64,000 nt of DNA, taken from contig NC_067207.1 in assembly GCF_026262505.1 (NCBI RefSeq), positions 13,980,082-14,044,081 of the forward strand. Reading direction: 5' to 3'. The first letter of the stretch is position 1. The number at the start of each line of letters is the position of its first letter. The notes under the pieces are model-generated. The model saw nothing but the letters and a program-made list of their open reading frames with translations, had not been told where the DNA came from and searched no databases. This DNA comes from Trichomonas vaginalis G3 (taxonomy: Eukaryota; Parabasalia; Trichomonadida; Trichomonadidae). Below are positions 47,412 through 56,343 of the stretch, in pieces. A program made the translations under genes and the position numbers.

Positions 47412-50400
47412 TCAGAACTTCAACTTACGAATAAAGCTTGTTTTAGTCGTTATTGAGAAGTTAAACTTCTCTTCAAATGCAGGTGTAGCAGACTTACACA
47501 AGTCGAATGCAATCTCTTGACCATCATGAAGTGCTTTGTAAAGTTTCATTAAACTGAACTCAGAGTCTTTGTCATATGTTCCAACAGGTATGTGAATGTT
47601 CTTATCTTCATTGTAATAGCATTGTATAGCTTCAGGAAACATTTCATTTGCTGTTAAAGCAAGAACGTCTTGTTTGACACCTTTGCAACGTGCATGGAAT
47701 GCAACTTCATTTAAATCGTTAGTGAGTAAGTCTATGTAGGTCTTCTTTCCACAGAAAATACTTTTATAAGCTAAACTTTGTTTTCCAGGTGTTATTTCTG
47801 CAAAGTCGCTATGAAACTGACCAAGGTTTTTACCAATGAGAACTCTTCCATAACGTTTCTCAAACTCTTCAGCTAAACGAGGGATATCTTCATTGTAGAG
47901 ATGCATACTGTCGGTGTCGCTATAAAAGATGTCCATTCCTAAGTCCTCTGCAGTACAGAATACTTCATTCATAATACGTTTTGACATAGACAGAATATTA
48001 ACACCAAGTGGACAGAAGTTAAAGTGTCTGCAAATGCTTTTCGTTAGCTTGAAAATAGTTTTATCTGAACCATCCAAACCTTCGAACTTCACTATATGGT
48101 TGTAATTTCTTATAGCATATCTTATAGCATCTTTGTCATCTACTATGGTTATTTTTGACTCAATAGGAGATAGAATAGTTTTGCCATAAATGCTGTTCAG
48201 AATGAGTTTTATAATTTCTTGTAAGGGGTTTTCTTCTTTCTTATACTTTAACCTTAACTCAAACAACTTCTTTACTTCATCTCTTATTCTCATATCTCTG
48301 TTTCCATCGTAATAGTATCCTTGCAACACATCACATTTGACACCTTGATATTTTATGAGGTCTTGTAATGTTATATGGTCAACATACATGAGACAGCAAG
48401 TGTTTGAACTTCTTGGAACGTTAAGTTCTGGATTTAGTTCAGGGTCGCAAACTATTAAATGAAAGTGTCTATGTATTCCAATCTCTGTTATCTTAATGAG
48501 AACAAAGAAGCCAGACATAAACTTTTCACCAATGGGTTCCTTTTGGTCATCATCGAATAAATGTCTCATGAGATACTCTGTGCTTAGCATCTCATCCTTC
48601 AATACTTTTGGAATACCTTCTAAAGTATAAAGTCTTGCTATAGCTGATGGATATAATGAAACAGCGTCGAAATCAGCAATGAGTTTCTTTTCGCTCTTTT
48701 GTTTCATGTTATCTGACAGCATACATCTTCCACCTTGAATGCATCTCGAAATAAATTCTCTTGGTTTATTTGAGAGGTCATAAAGATTTCCATTCGGGAA
48801 GTATACTCTGTTCTCAAACAATTTGTTAGCAATTGAACAAATACTAACGTAGTCATAAACGTTTAAATCAAACTCTTTCAATAAGTCATTGCGGAACTTT
48901 ACAAAACCTTCTCTTAAAATTCTTACATCTTGTTTGCAGTAAAACGTGCTATATTTTTCTAAGTCGAAGTGGTTCTCATCTATTCTGCAACCTTTGATGG
49001 AATCTATGTTTTTCATAAATGTATCTGCATCCCGGATAAACTTACATGCTTCAGAAATGACACCAGTTCTGTTGTCATTTGCTAACAAAACACTGCTGTA
49101 GTAGTTATATGGAAATACTTCTTTCGGTCCTGTTTGTAAGTTAAACATAGCAGGAAATAGTTTAAGCTTCTTATTTATAACACTGTAAGAGTCTTTTATA
49201 ATAATTGCCCGTCCTTTATATAAACCAGTTATTTGCATTGTTCGTGAACCTTTAATGATGGGAGTTCCTTTCACTTCTGTCATGTGTCTTAAGATGAAGT
49301 TTATGTCATAACTGAGGTTGTGAAAATATATTAAACTCTTGTCAGGGAGTCTTTCCAAAAATTCTGTTGCACAGTTTTGACCCCAAATGCTTTCACTCAC
49401 TGAACCATCTTCACTGTCATAACAGATGTTAAAAGCTTTATGAAAGCCATCCGTACTACACTCAAAGTCAGCAAAGAAAACGTGCTCAGGAATGAATTTA
49501 CATTTAGCTTTATTTACTTCTTTTGACTCTGCTTTCTTCTTCAGTTGTACACAATACTTTGGAGCATATGTCAAATCTTTAAATGGTGCAAGGTTCTGTT
49601 TATATAAGTCAGTAGTATATGTGAAAAGTTCTCCATAAGAAATAGGTTCGAAATATTTGCACTCCCACAATGTTTTCATAACATCCCATAACGGTGTTGT
49701 TCTATCATAACGAACTACATATTTATCTTCTCTCTTTGTATAAATCTTCATCTGTTTCTCAATGTTCATTCCACCACAAGCTTTGAGAATTTCTTTATAG
49801 TTTCGAATGAAGTATGTTGTCATTGGAAGTCTTTCATTTAGCATGTAGTGGTCTTCAACAAGAAGTAAGTCAATAGTTCTAACAGTTTCGCATTCTTTTG
49901 GTATATATCTCTTTATTTCATTATGTCTTGAGTCATTGAAATAACCAATGGTAACATTAAATGCTATACCTGTTGCGTCAGAAATTTCTTGTACTTTACT
50001 TTGAGGAAAGTCTCTAACACGAATGACTTCTCTCATGTGGTCAATAGTTTCTTCATTTACTCCAGCCTGAATGCAAGCATAAACGAAACAATTGTCCTCT
50101 GTCATAAGTATTGCAGTTCTTTTGTTCAGTTCATTGAAGATTTGGTAGCGTTCAAGATTTATAGGTAATGTGCAAAGATACTTCCATAACTGACCGCTTC
50201 TCTTCTTATAAAACTTCTTTTCACCATTATCTTTCCAAAAGCTTTCTATAAGTGCTGGGTTTCCTGTTTGCTTAAGAGCTTCCAAAATGGCTTTCTGGTC
50301 ATTTGTCAGTGTGCTTTCATCTCTATATGGTCTCTTTTTTGGTTTGCCTTTCTTTACATCTGACATCGTTAAGCCTTCATATTCTGTTAAATCATACATC

Positions 50401-51260
50401 TTTATTTCAGTAAGATTCTTTATGTTTGTCAAGAAGAAGTCATAGTGCATTTCAACAATACCTGCAGCATTTGCTTCTATCTCTGATATAAAGTTCTCCT
50501 TCAAGAGCTGATGTAGTAATGTTCCAATATTATTGAGGTTTAACGTAGAACATTCATACTTTCCACCAAGTTTATAACATACCATCCATCTTTGTTGCGA
50601 GTTTATTTTAATTTTCTCTAAGAGTCTCATGAAAACCTTACCGAAATGTTTGTGTAAATATTCTCTGTTTGGTTCATCTAAAGCTTCGATGTTAAAGTCA
50701 ATGAGTCTATTGCCTGACTTCACATTTCTCTTCCTATTCTCTTCATCTTTCTTTAACCATCTCTCACCTTCTTTTGGTTTGTCGTCAATGGAACGAATGA
50801 CATCGTTAGCTTTGCGAACTTGTTCTATAGCACTTTTAAACATCTCTCTTCTCTGTTGTTTCAGTGTGTCGTCTCTTCTTCTTGTTTCACCAACGTTTGC
50901 ATTTGTTATGTCAAACATTTCTTGACGAACATCATGCGAAAGAGCTTTACGAGTATGACCAACGTTCGCATTTGTTATGTCAAACATTTCTCTTCTTACT
51001 TCATGAGGTACTGAACGTCTATGATATAAGTCAATAGCAATGTCATTTAAAGGAAATGCTCTTGCATGGACTTCGTCCTCGCCGCGTTGCGGCTTTATGA
51101 ACTCATGAATTCTATCATAACTTATTGCACCATTGTAGTCTTTAATGAAGTCAGCGAGTGCTTTTTTGTTTGTCGCGTAATGTTTTGCAACATCTATATT
51201 AGCTTCTGTAAGAAGTTGTTTTATTTCCGAGTGTTCTAACTTAGACAACTTCCGATACAT
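47412..51260 (-). CDS. polB: Protein-primed family-B DNA polymerase (PolB)
   Basis: A 1282-residue protein, typical size for Maverick PolB. Exonuclease motifs lie from about residue 597: FFADFECSTDG, YFHNLSYDINFI and YCKQDVRILREGF. The palm motifs are FDAVSLYPSA (about 863), LILNSIYGKT (about 1022) and YSDTDSMHLY (about 1112). The first 500 residues, with KALADFIKDYNGAISYDRIH, probably hold the terminal-protein or other N-terminal function. It copies the element using a protein primer. It looks whole. A GCCGCGTTGCGGC palindrome is embedded near residue 62. Confidence 0.9.
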   Translation of the reverse strand: MYRKLSKLEHSEIKQLLTEANIDVAKHYATNKKALADFIKDYNGAISYDRIHEFIKPQRGEDEVHARAFPLNDIAIDLYHRRSVPHEVRREMFDITNANVGHTRKALSHDVRQEMFDITNANVGETRRRDDTLKQQRREMFKSAIEQVRKANDVIRSIDDKPKEGERWLKKDEENRKRNVKSGNRLIDFNIEALDEPNREYLHKHFGKVFMRLLEKIKINSQQRWMVCYKLGGKYECSTLNLNNIGTLLHQLLKENFISEIEANAAGIVEMHYDFFLTNIKNLTEIKMYDLTEYEGLTMSDVKKGKPKKRPYRDESTLTNDQKAILEALKQTGNPALIESFWKDNGEKKFYKKRSGQLWKYLCTLPINLERYQIFNELNKRTAILMTEDNCFVYACIQAGVNEETIDHMREVIRVRDFPQSKVQEISDATGIAFNVTIGYFNDSRHNEIKRYIPKECETVRTIDLLLVEDHYMLNERLPMTTYFIRNYKEILKACGGMNIEKQMKIYTKREDKYVVRYDRTTPLWDVMKTLWECKYFEPISYGELFTYTTDLYKQNLAPFKDLTYAPKYCVQLKKKAESKEVNKAKCKFIPEHVFFADFECSTDGFHKAFNICYDSEDGSVSESIWGQNCATEFLERLPDKSLIYFHNLSYDINFILRHMTEVKGTPIIKGSRTMQITGLYKGRAIIIKDSYSVINKKLKLFPAMFNLQTGPKEVFPYNYYSSVLLANDNRTGVISEACKFIRDADTFMKNIDSIKGCRIDENHFDLEKYSTFYCKQDVRILREGFVKFRNDLLKEFDLNVYDYVSICSIANKLFENRVYFPNGNLYDLSNKPREFISRCIQGGRCMLSDNMKQKSEKKLIADFDAVSLYPSAIARLYTLEGIPKVLKDEMLSTEYLMRHLFDDDQKEPIGEKFMSGFFVLIKITEIGIHRHFHLIVCDPELNPELNVPRSSNTCCLMYVDHITLQDLIKYQGVKCDVLQGYYYDGNRDMRIRDEVKKLFELRLKYKKEENPLQEIIKLILNSIYGKTILSPIESKITIVDDKDAIRYAIRNYNHIVKFEGLDGSDKTIFKLTKSICRHFNFCPLGVNILSMSKRIMNEVFCTAEDLGMDIFYSDTDSMHLYNEDIPRLAEEFEKRYGRVLIGKNLGQFHSDFAEITPGKQSLAYKSIFCGKKTYIDLLTNDLNEVAFHARCKGVKQDVLALTANEMFPEAIQCYYNEDKNIHIPVGTYDKDSEFSLMKLYKALHDGQEIAFDLCKSATPAFEEKFNFSITTKTSFIRKLKF

Positions 51261-51311
51261 CTTTAGTAGGAAATAAAAAAATATTTTTTCGAAAAAATAA
51301 ACTTAGAAAAA

Positions 51312-51689
51312 TTATTTCTTTATATATTTGCCATTCCGAACTTCGAAAAGATGTTTTATACCAGCATAGAATTTTTCTCTAGAGCTTGGTCTTATATCGT
51401 TTTCATGACAATATTTTCTATATTCTTCATATAAAGCCTTTTTTTCATACATTTTATAAGGACAATCTAACCAGAATAGCGCATATCCATTTTCGTTATC
51501 TAGGTCTCTATATGTTTGTGGAATTTCGCTTTCTTCTGTTTGTAGAATTTCGCCTTCACTATTTAGTTCTATGTATATATATTGTGGAATTTCGCTTTCT
51601 CTATTTAGTTCTATGTCTATATATTGTGGCTTAAAAGGATGTGGGCAAGAAGGGTCTGGCGCTATGTAAAAAGTTAATTTTTCTGTCAT
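51312..51689 (-). CDS. Stand-alone helicase-tail-like protein (125 aa)
   Basis: The last 45 residues (ALYEEYRKYCHENDIRPSSR, then GIKHLFEVRNGKYIKK) match the C-terminal module of the SF3 helicase of element B (SLYDSYKQYCQEYGYMTASK, then VKNLLDVQNGVYTKK). The N-terminal part has three repeats of the IDIELNRESEIPQ kind. No SF3 ATPase domain is visible in the visible part of element C. Either a remnant or a small partner protein. Confidence 0.55.
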   Translation of the reverse strand: MTEKLTFYIAPDPSCPHPFKPQYIDIELNRESEIPQYIYIELNSEGEILQTEESEIPQTYRDLDNENGYALFWLDCPYKMYEKKALYEEYRKYCHENDIRPSSREKFYAGIKHLFEVRNGKYIKK

Positions 51690-51777
51690 CTTTTCTATCG
51701 GATAAAAAATATTTTTTGAAAAATTAGATTACATTTTTTTAAGTTATTTTTCAAAATAATTTAATATTTTTATTTTA

Positions 51778-52246
51778 ATGAAACACATGCAAGATTGCAA
51801 GTTCTTTTCATACAATGCTCTCGCTACTGCCATCAAGAATGAGTTCAATTGCTTCAAACGTTAATGTTATCTTTAACAAGAAGTTTGTGAAAGAATCTAA
51901 GTTCGGTCAGTATGTCAGACCATTAGCTATTGTCATTGACCGCAAACGTTATACTTCACAAGAGTTAGCAGTAGTTTTGAAACAAAAGGGTTTCTTCGTG
52001 AATGTCAAAGATACTCATTATACTGTTATAAAGAACTCCAACATTGACTTCTTCAGTATTGCTTGAATCTTTCCGAACAGAAAGAATATAAGAAGGGTGA
52101 AACATGTGAAATATTATCCTTCATCTCTGAAGACAATAACGAACAAAGATGTTATACAAAAGTTCTTACCAAAGGTTGAAGAAGCTTCTATTGACATTGA
52201 CGAAGGAAGTGAAATGGTTGAAGAAATTGACCCTGAAGCTATTTAA
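51778..52246 (+). pseudogene. SSB-like region with acidic C-terminal tail
   Basis: It lies where element B has its SSB-like gene, next to the helicase-related gene. A folded-looking part (VRPLAIVIDRKRYTSQELAV) is followed downstream by an acidic tail (VEEIDPEAI). It appears broken. Homology to 19745-20164 is suggested by order and tail only. Confidence 0.35.
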
Positions 52247-52254
52247 CCAAAAAT

Positions 52255-52346
52255 ATATTTTTGGTGAAGAGGTGAGATTTCACCTGTTTTTTCACCTCAT
52301 TCTCTCTTCGTTAATGTTGTCGTGACTTCTTCGTTAATGTTGTCGT
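52255..52346. promoter_or_regulatory. AGGTGA palindrome and 22-bp repeat
   Basis: AAAAATATATTTTTGGTGAA, GAGGTGAGATTTCACCTG, then two copies of TCTTCGTTAATGTTGTCGTG. On the minus strand the latter resembles the ACATTGACGAAGAAGTC core of the element B arrays. Confidence 0.6.
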
Positions 52347-52350
52347 GACT

Positions 52351-53211
52351 TCATTCTTCCTCTTTGAAGTTATCGAAATATTCTGTTATTTTTTCCTTCA
52401 GTAATGGTAAGTCTTCTTTGAAGGTAAGTATTGTGCAACCTTTGATGTCATAGTGTGTTTGAGGAAGAGTATTTTTGACAATTTCTTTTATTTGCTCATT
52501 CGGTGTCATTGAAATCGGTAAGTTTTCACGATAGAACCAGTTTCTGTCAGATTTATATATTTTAGCAAGGTCGTAAAAGCTTTTGTTGTTTCTTCTGACT
52601 AAATGCAACATAACCATATCTCTGTCTTCTTCATTCTCCAACTCTTCAGTATAAATCATATACTTATAGTTCTTTTCCTTTCCTTTTGGTACTGAACGCG
52701 GTATTCTTTTCTGTATGCTTTTGTCTTTGGATTCAATGACTTCATCTTTTGCTTGAAGTTTCTTTTCCATCTCTCCACGTTCTTGTCTGTGAAGTTCGTC
52801 AAGAAGTTTGTAAATATTCCAAGCATAACGTGGTGAAGCCCACATTGCAACTGCATTTACTAAAAGTCTATGAACATAATATCCTCTCAAACCGTTTGGC
52901 AATTTTTCACGGTTTTCATAGAGTTTTGGCGACTGGGATTTTTTACCTACTCGCTGTTCTTCACTGTTTTCAGAAAAAAGTACGTCTCGCTGTGCTTCAC
53001 TTAATAGTTCTATGGTGCTTTGGTTCCTAAACCAGTCTTTAGGAAGCTTAGTATCTGGAGCAAAACAAGCCGTCAAAATACTTTGCATTTGGTACATGTC
53101 GTCTTTGACAGAACGAATGAGTCTCAATTGTTTGTTATACTGTATGTATTCGTATTCTTCATTTATGACTTCATGAACGATAGCAGTTGTTGTGTTCTCT
53201 AATGTTGACAT
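52351..53211 (-). CDS. KilA-N domain protein (element C)
   Basis: A 286-residue relative of 22043-22882, with DWFRNQSTIELLSEAQRD and GLRGYYVHRLLVNAVAMWAS. It is much closer to its B counterpart than the capsid or ATPase genes are, suggesting recent exchange between the families. The linker QRVGKKSQSPKLYENREK is encoded by the same hairpin-type DNA. It looks whole. Confidence 0.8.
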   Translation of the reverse strand: MSTLENTTTAIVHEVINEEYEYIQYNKQLRLIRSVKDDMYQMQSILTACFAPDTKLPKDWFRNQSTIELLSEAQRDVLFSENSEEQRVGKKSQSPKLYENREKLPNGLRGYYVHRLLVNAVAMWASPRYAWNIYKLLDELHRQERGEMEKKLQAKDEVIESKDKSIQKRIPRSVPKGKEKNYKYMIYTEELENEEDRDMVMLHLVRRNNKSFYDLAKIYKSDRNWFYRENLPISMTPNEQIKEIVKNTLPQTHYDIKGCTILTFKEDLPLLKEKITEYFDNFKEEE

Positions 53212-53318
53212 ATCTGTCTTTACATACAGGATAAAAAAATAAATAAAATAAAAACTAACTTTATTTTTTTTGAGATAAACACTATTTCTTCACAACATTA
53301 AATTTTATCCTGTATGAA

Positions 53319-53693
53319 ATGACTTTAAAAAGATTATTGACTGACTTCGAATACTATCTCATTGACGCACTGACAGACCCTCAAAACTGTGTTGAAAGTT
53401 CTTTAAGCTTTAAGATTGAAGGTACGACGCATTTTGTCTTCACTTACGTATTGAAAGAATATGACCGTTATCATAACGAAGTGAATCAAACACTAATAAA
53501 ATTTGTAGATAAAAAATTGGTTAACAATGAATATTTTAAACGTGAAGACCCAAACACTGCTGGAGATGATGAAGAATACAGACAAGTTATTGAAAAAAAT
53601 AACGCAAGATTAGATGCAATAGAAAAGAAGTTTAATGAATGTCTTACAAACACGTATGAATATCTTATGCAGTGGGAAGCCAGATGGAAATAA
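53319..53693 (+). CDS. EYD-family protein (124 aa)
   Basis: HFVFTYVLKEYDRYHNEVNQ and TLIKFVDKKLV match the 20181-20627 protein. The Lys-rich tail of that protein is absent. The start follows the TATGAAATG leader. Function unknown. Confidence 0.6.
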   Translation: MTLKRLLTDFEYYLIDALTDPQNCVESSLSFKIEGTTHFVFTYVLKEYDRYHNEVNQTLIKFVDKKLVNNEYFKREDPNTAGDDEEYRQVIEKNNARLDAIEKKFNECLTNTYEYLMQWEARWK

Positions 53694-53734
53694 ATTTACG
53701 TCAAATATGCAATTTATAAAATCTTATGTCGACA

Positions 53735-53808
53735 GGCTACGTAGCACAGTGGTCTAAGGTGGTGTTATGGAGGGGTCAGGGTCTGTGGTTCGAACCGCGA
53801 CAGCGCCG
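53735..53808 (+). ncRNA. tRNA-like Pol III unit, cloverleaf imperfect
   Basis: An A-box-like TAGCACAGTGG (53742-53752) and a B-box GGTTCGAACC (53787-53796) lie at tRNA spacing, and TTTT follows at 53811. However the acceptor and T arms pair poorly, so it is either a decayed tRNA, a tRNA-derived RNA or a chance match. Confidence 0.35.
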
Positions 53809-54103
53809 TATTTTCTTATTTTCTTTATTTGTCTTGTTTGTCGTGAATAAAAAGTGTCATAAAAGTGCTCTATCTTCCACGGGAATAAATAAAAAATTTA
53901 CTTTATTTCTTCTTTATTTCTTTGTTCCCGTGGAAGAAGGGTTTTTGCCGTTTTTTCTCAGCCGAAATCAACGATTTTTTCATTTTTGGAATCCTTAGCA
54001 AATGAGGAATCTTTTCTCTCGTGGAAGCTTTGACCAAAAATATAATTTAGGTGAAGAGGTGAGATTTCACCTCTTTTTTCACCTAATTTTTCACCTCTTT
54101 TTT
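53809..54103. repeat. 13-bp inverted repeat and AGGTGA palindrome
   Basis: No gene. A perfect inverted repeat TCTTCCACGGGAA has arms at 53873-53885 and 53925-53937. An AGGTGA block at about 54045-54100 (AGGTGAAGAGGTGAGATTTC and on) sits at the 3' end of the next gene. Confidence 0.7.
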
Positions 54104-55069
54104 TCACAAGCGTTTTACATGAATTGTACGATGTATATTTGAAATCCTAAACAGTTTTGTAGCTTCTATTTCTTCGCTGAGGATATCAAAAGTTTTAACA
54201 ATGCCGAAAGTCTCTTTATATTTCTTCTTGACGTCAGATAGAAGGAAATCTTCTACTGTTGGATAGTTTTTGTTCAGAAATGCTAACATGTCCATTTTAT
54301 CTTCTGCTGGCTTTTCTGCTTCTTTCTTTAAGTCTGCATAGTCGTTTCGCATTCTTTCTATCTCTTTGACGGAGTAGTTATATTTCCTTATTGCTGCTTT
54401 ACATTTTGAACATTGTGGGTTCATTTTTGCATTATACATTGAAATTTGACCTGCTAGAACAACTAAAGCGTCAATTGCTCTCTTCATCTCAAACATAGCG
54501 GGTCTTAGTTGTTCGTTCCATACTTTGCCTCTTCTATCTTTATCTCTTATTTCCCAAACACATTCAGCAACTAACGAAACAAAGTTGTCGTAGGTCTTAA
54601 ATTCTTCAGATTTATATATGTCAGAAACATTCTTATATACCATATCGCAATCTTTGTCCATAACTTTATGGTTGCAATGAAAACCAAGGAATTCATAATT
54701 TACTTTACGTATGAACTTCTTTATTTCTACTGAGTCAGTTGCTTTGACTTCAATTTCGTCGAATTCAGGAATAGTTAGTTTTTGATGCTGAATTTCAGGT
54801 AGTTTAGGTAAATGGTCGATGAGGTCCTCCATTTCATAAAGATACTGTTCATTTGTTTCATCTTTCGCACTACAGTCTAAATTACTTGTTAAAAGTTCCT
54901 GCTTAATTTTTTGTATTTCTGTTTCGAAAGTAAATGAAGAAGGAATGAAGCTTTCCATCTCTACTAACATAGATGTTGGATTCATGACTAACGAGTTTGG
55001 TGAAGTTGTTGTGGACAGAGTCCCGCCGTTCGCGGCTTGAATTGTTGTTGTGCCGATTGTTGAAATCAT
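54104..55069 (-). CDS. Conserved unknown protein (321 aa), relative of 24402 gene
   Basis: It is strongly similar to 24402-25298 through most of its length, with NPQCSKCKAAIRKYNYSVKE and DMLAFLNKNYPTVEDFLLSD. The N-terminus has an extra MISTIGTTTIQAANGGTLST, and the DNA there includes the palindrome GCCGTTCGCGGC. High similarity across families again suggests exchange. It looks whole. Confidence 0.6.
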   Translation of the reverse strand: MISTIGTTTIQAANGGTLSTTTSPNSLVMNPTSMLVEMESFIPSSFTFETEIQKIKQELLTSNLDCSAKDETNEQYLYEMEDLIDHLPKLPEIQHQKLTIPEFDEIEVKATDSVEIKKFIRKVNYEFLGFHCNHKVMDKDCDMVYKNVSDIYKSEEFKTYDNFVSLVAECVWEIRDKDRRGKVWNEQLRPAMFEMKRAIDALVVLAGQISMYNAKMNPQCSKCKAAIRKYNYSVKEIERMRNDYADLKKEAEKPAEDKMDMLAFLNKNYPTVEDFLLSDVKKKYKETFGIVKTFDILSEEIEATKLFRISNIHRTIHVKRL

Positions 55070-55124
55070 ATCTTTTATACAAAATAAAAAATAAATAAAA
55101 ATAAAACTAACTTTATTTTTTCTA

Positions 55125-55210
55125 TCTTAAGGAAATTCACGAAAATTCAAGAGGTGAAAAAACAGGTGAGAAAACAGGTGAAATCTCACCTCTTCACCTA
55201 TAATATATTT
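55125..55210. promoter_or_regulatory. AGGTGA palindrome block, 3' of integrase
   Basis: TATCTTAAGGAAATTCACG, GAGGTGAAAAAACAGGTGAG and CAGGTGAAATCTCACCTC are nearly identical to 405-480 of element A, although the genes to the right differ. Confidence 0.65.
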
Positions 55211-55238
55211 TTGTCTGATTTACATCCAACGAAAAAGT

Positions 55239-56324
55239 TTAGAAGAATTTTCTTATTCTTTCTGGCATGTTTTTATCTTTCCAGTACTCCCGCTCTAATG
55301 GTCCCAGATGAGTTGGTTTAGATTCTCTCAAGTTCTTAGATGGTATAACATCTTCAACGCCTCCTTCATATCTTACTTTATAAGTGTCATCGTTTATGTT
55401 GTAGTCAAGTATTTCAATAACCACTCCTCGCTTTGCTTCGTCAATGGTTTCAGCAAGTTTGCCATTACTACTTTCGACTAATTTATGACGAGGGTAAAAT
55501 GCTATGGAGTCGTCAGCAGCTTTTATAAGATATCCATTACCTTGCGTAGAGTCTACGATATAATAATTTCGACTTAACCTTAAACGTTTCTTTGTCAACG
55601 GTTTGTCGTCAAGAACTACACGAACTTTTGTTCCAGGAATGAGAGTAAATTGTGTTGAATTTCTGATATTTTGTGTTTGACTTCGTTTCTTTTGTATATA
55701 CTTTTCTTCTTGTTGTTGTGTCATTGAATTTGGTGTATGTCCTGTTGTAGAATGTGTTGAGGAATTGTAAACTTCGATGAAATGTTTCATTGTTTCTTCG
55801 GTAAAGTCTCGCTCTTGATTTAAATCTCTGAGAGTCCTTATGAAGCGGTTAATGATACCGAGTATGTTATGGTTATGGTCTTCAGTAGTGTAGTGAGTTA
55901 TGTTATGCTTAATGAGAAATTCTGTGATTTCGTTGCTGAGGTATGCACCGTCTTGGTCTGATGTTAAAATACTTGGGCTATGTTCTGCTACAAACTTTTG
56001 TAAAACTCTTAACACTTCATGAGTTCCTTTATTTCTCATTATATACGCAAAAGCTTTGCGAGTGTTAACATTAATGAAGATGAGGAATGGTTTATGTCCT
56101 CCTTTTCTGCTTTGAATGAGAGTGTCAAATTGGTATGCGTCAGGAGTGTTGGAGTAAATTGGTAAAAAGTAGTCGTAAGGATTTATTTTTGTTTGATGTA
56201 CAACATTTTTGTCAAAGAACCTTTTCACTTCAGCTCTGTTAGTAAATCCCGAACTCTTTGCAGCTTCATTGAATTTCTTAAAAGACCTCCATGGATGTTG
56301 TTCGAATACTTCTTTCAAGCTCAT
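55239..56324 (-). CDS. Retroviral-type (rve) integrase with chromo-like tail
   Basis: A 361-residue protein. The core has AYQFDTLIQSRKGGHKPFLI, SILTSDQDGAYLSNEI and HNILGIINRFIRTLRDLNQ. A basic SH3-like part (GTKVRVVLDDKPLTKKRLRL) and a chromo-like segment (VVIEILDYNINDDTYKVRYE) follow. Chromo-like tails on Maverick integrases are thought to steer insertion. It looks whole. It precedes the fibre gene's convergent 3' end region by about 20 bases upstream of its start. Confidence 0.85.
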   Translation of the reverse strand: MSLKEVFEQHPWRSFKKFNEAAKSSGFTNRAEVKRFFDKNVVHQTKINPYDYFLPIYSNTPDAYQFDTLIQSRKGGHKPFLIFINVNTRKAFAYIMRNKGTHEVLRVLQKFVAEHSPSILTSDQDGAYLSNEITEFLIKHNITHYTTEDHNHNILGIINRFIRTLRDLNQERDFTEETMKHFIEVYNSSTHSTTGHTPNSMTQQQEEKYIQKKRSQTQNIRNSTQFTLIPGTKVRVVLDDKPLTKKRLRLSRNYYIVDSTQGNGYLIKAADDSIAFYPRHKLVESSNGKLAETIDEAKRGVVIEILDYNINDDTYKVRYEGGVEDVIPSKNLRESKPTHLGPLEREYWKDKNMPERIRKFF

Positions 56325-56343
56325 TTATGTAAAGTTAAAGATT

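Noticed and set aside
53735-53808. Functional standard tRNA gene
   Set aside because: Acceptor and T arms pair poorly; only the promoter boxes are convincing, so it is listed as tRNA-like with low confidence.
53726-53998. Protein-coding gene over the tRNA-like region
   Set aside because: Composition is not coding-like, it crosses an inverted repeat and has no relative in the other elements.
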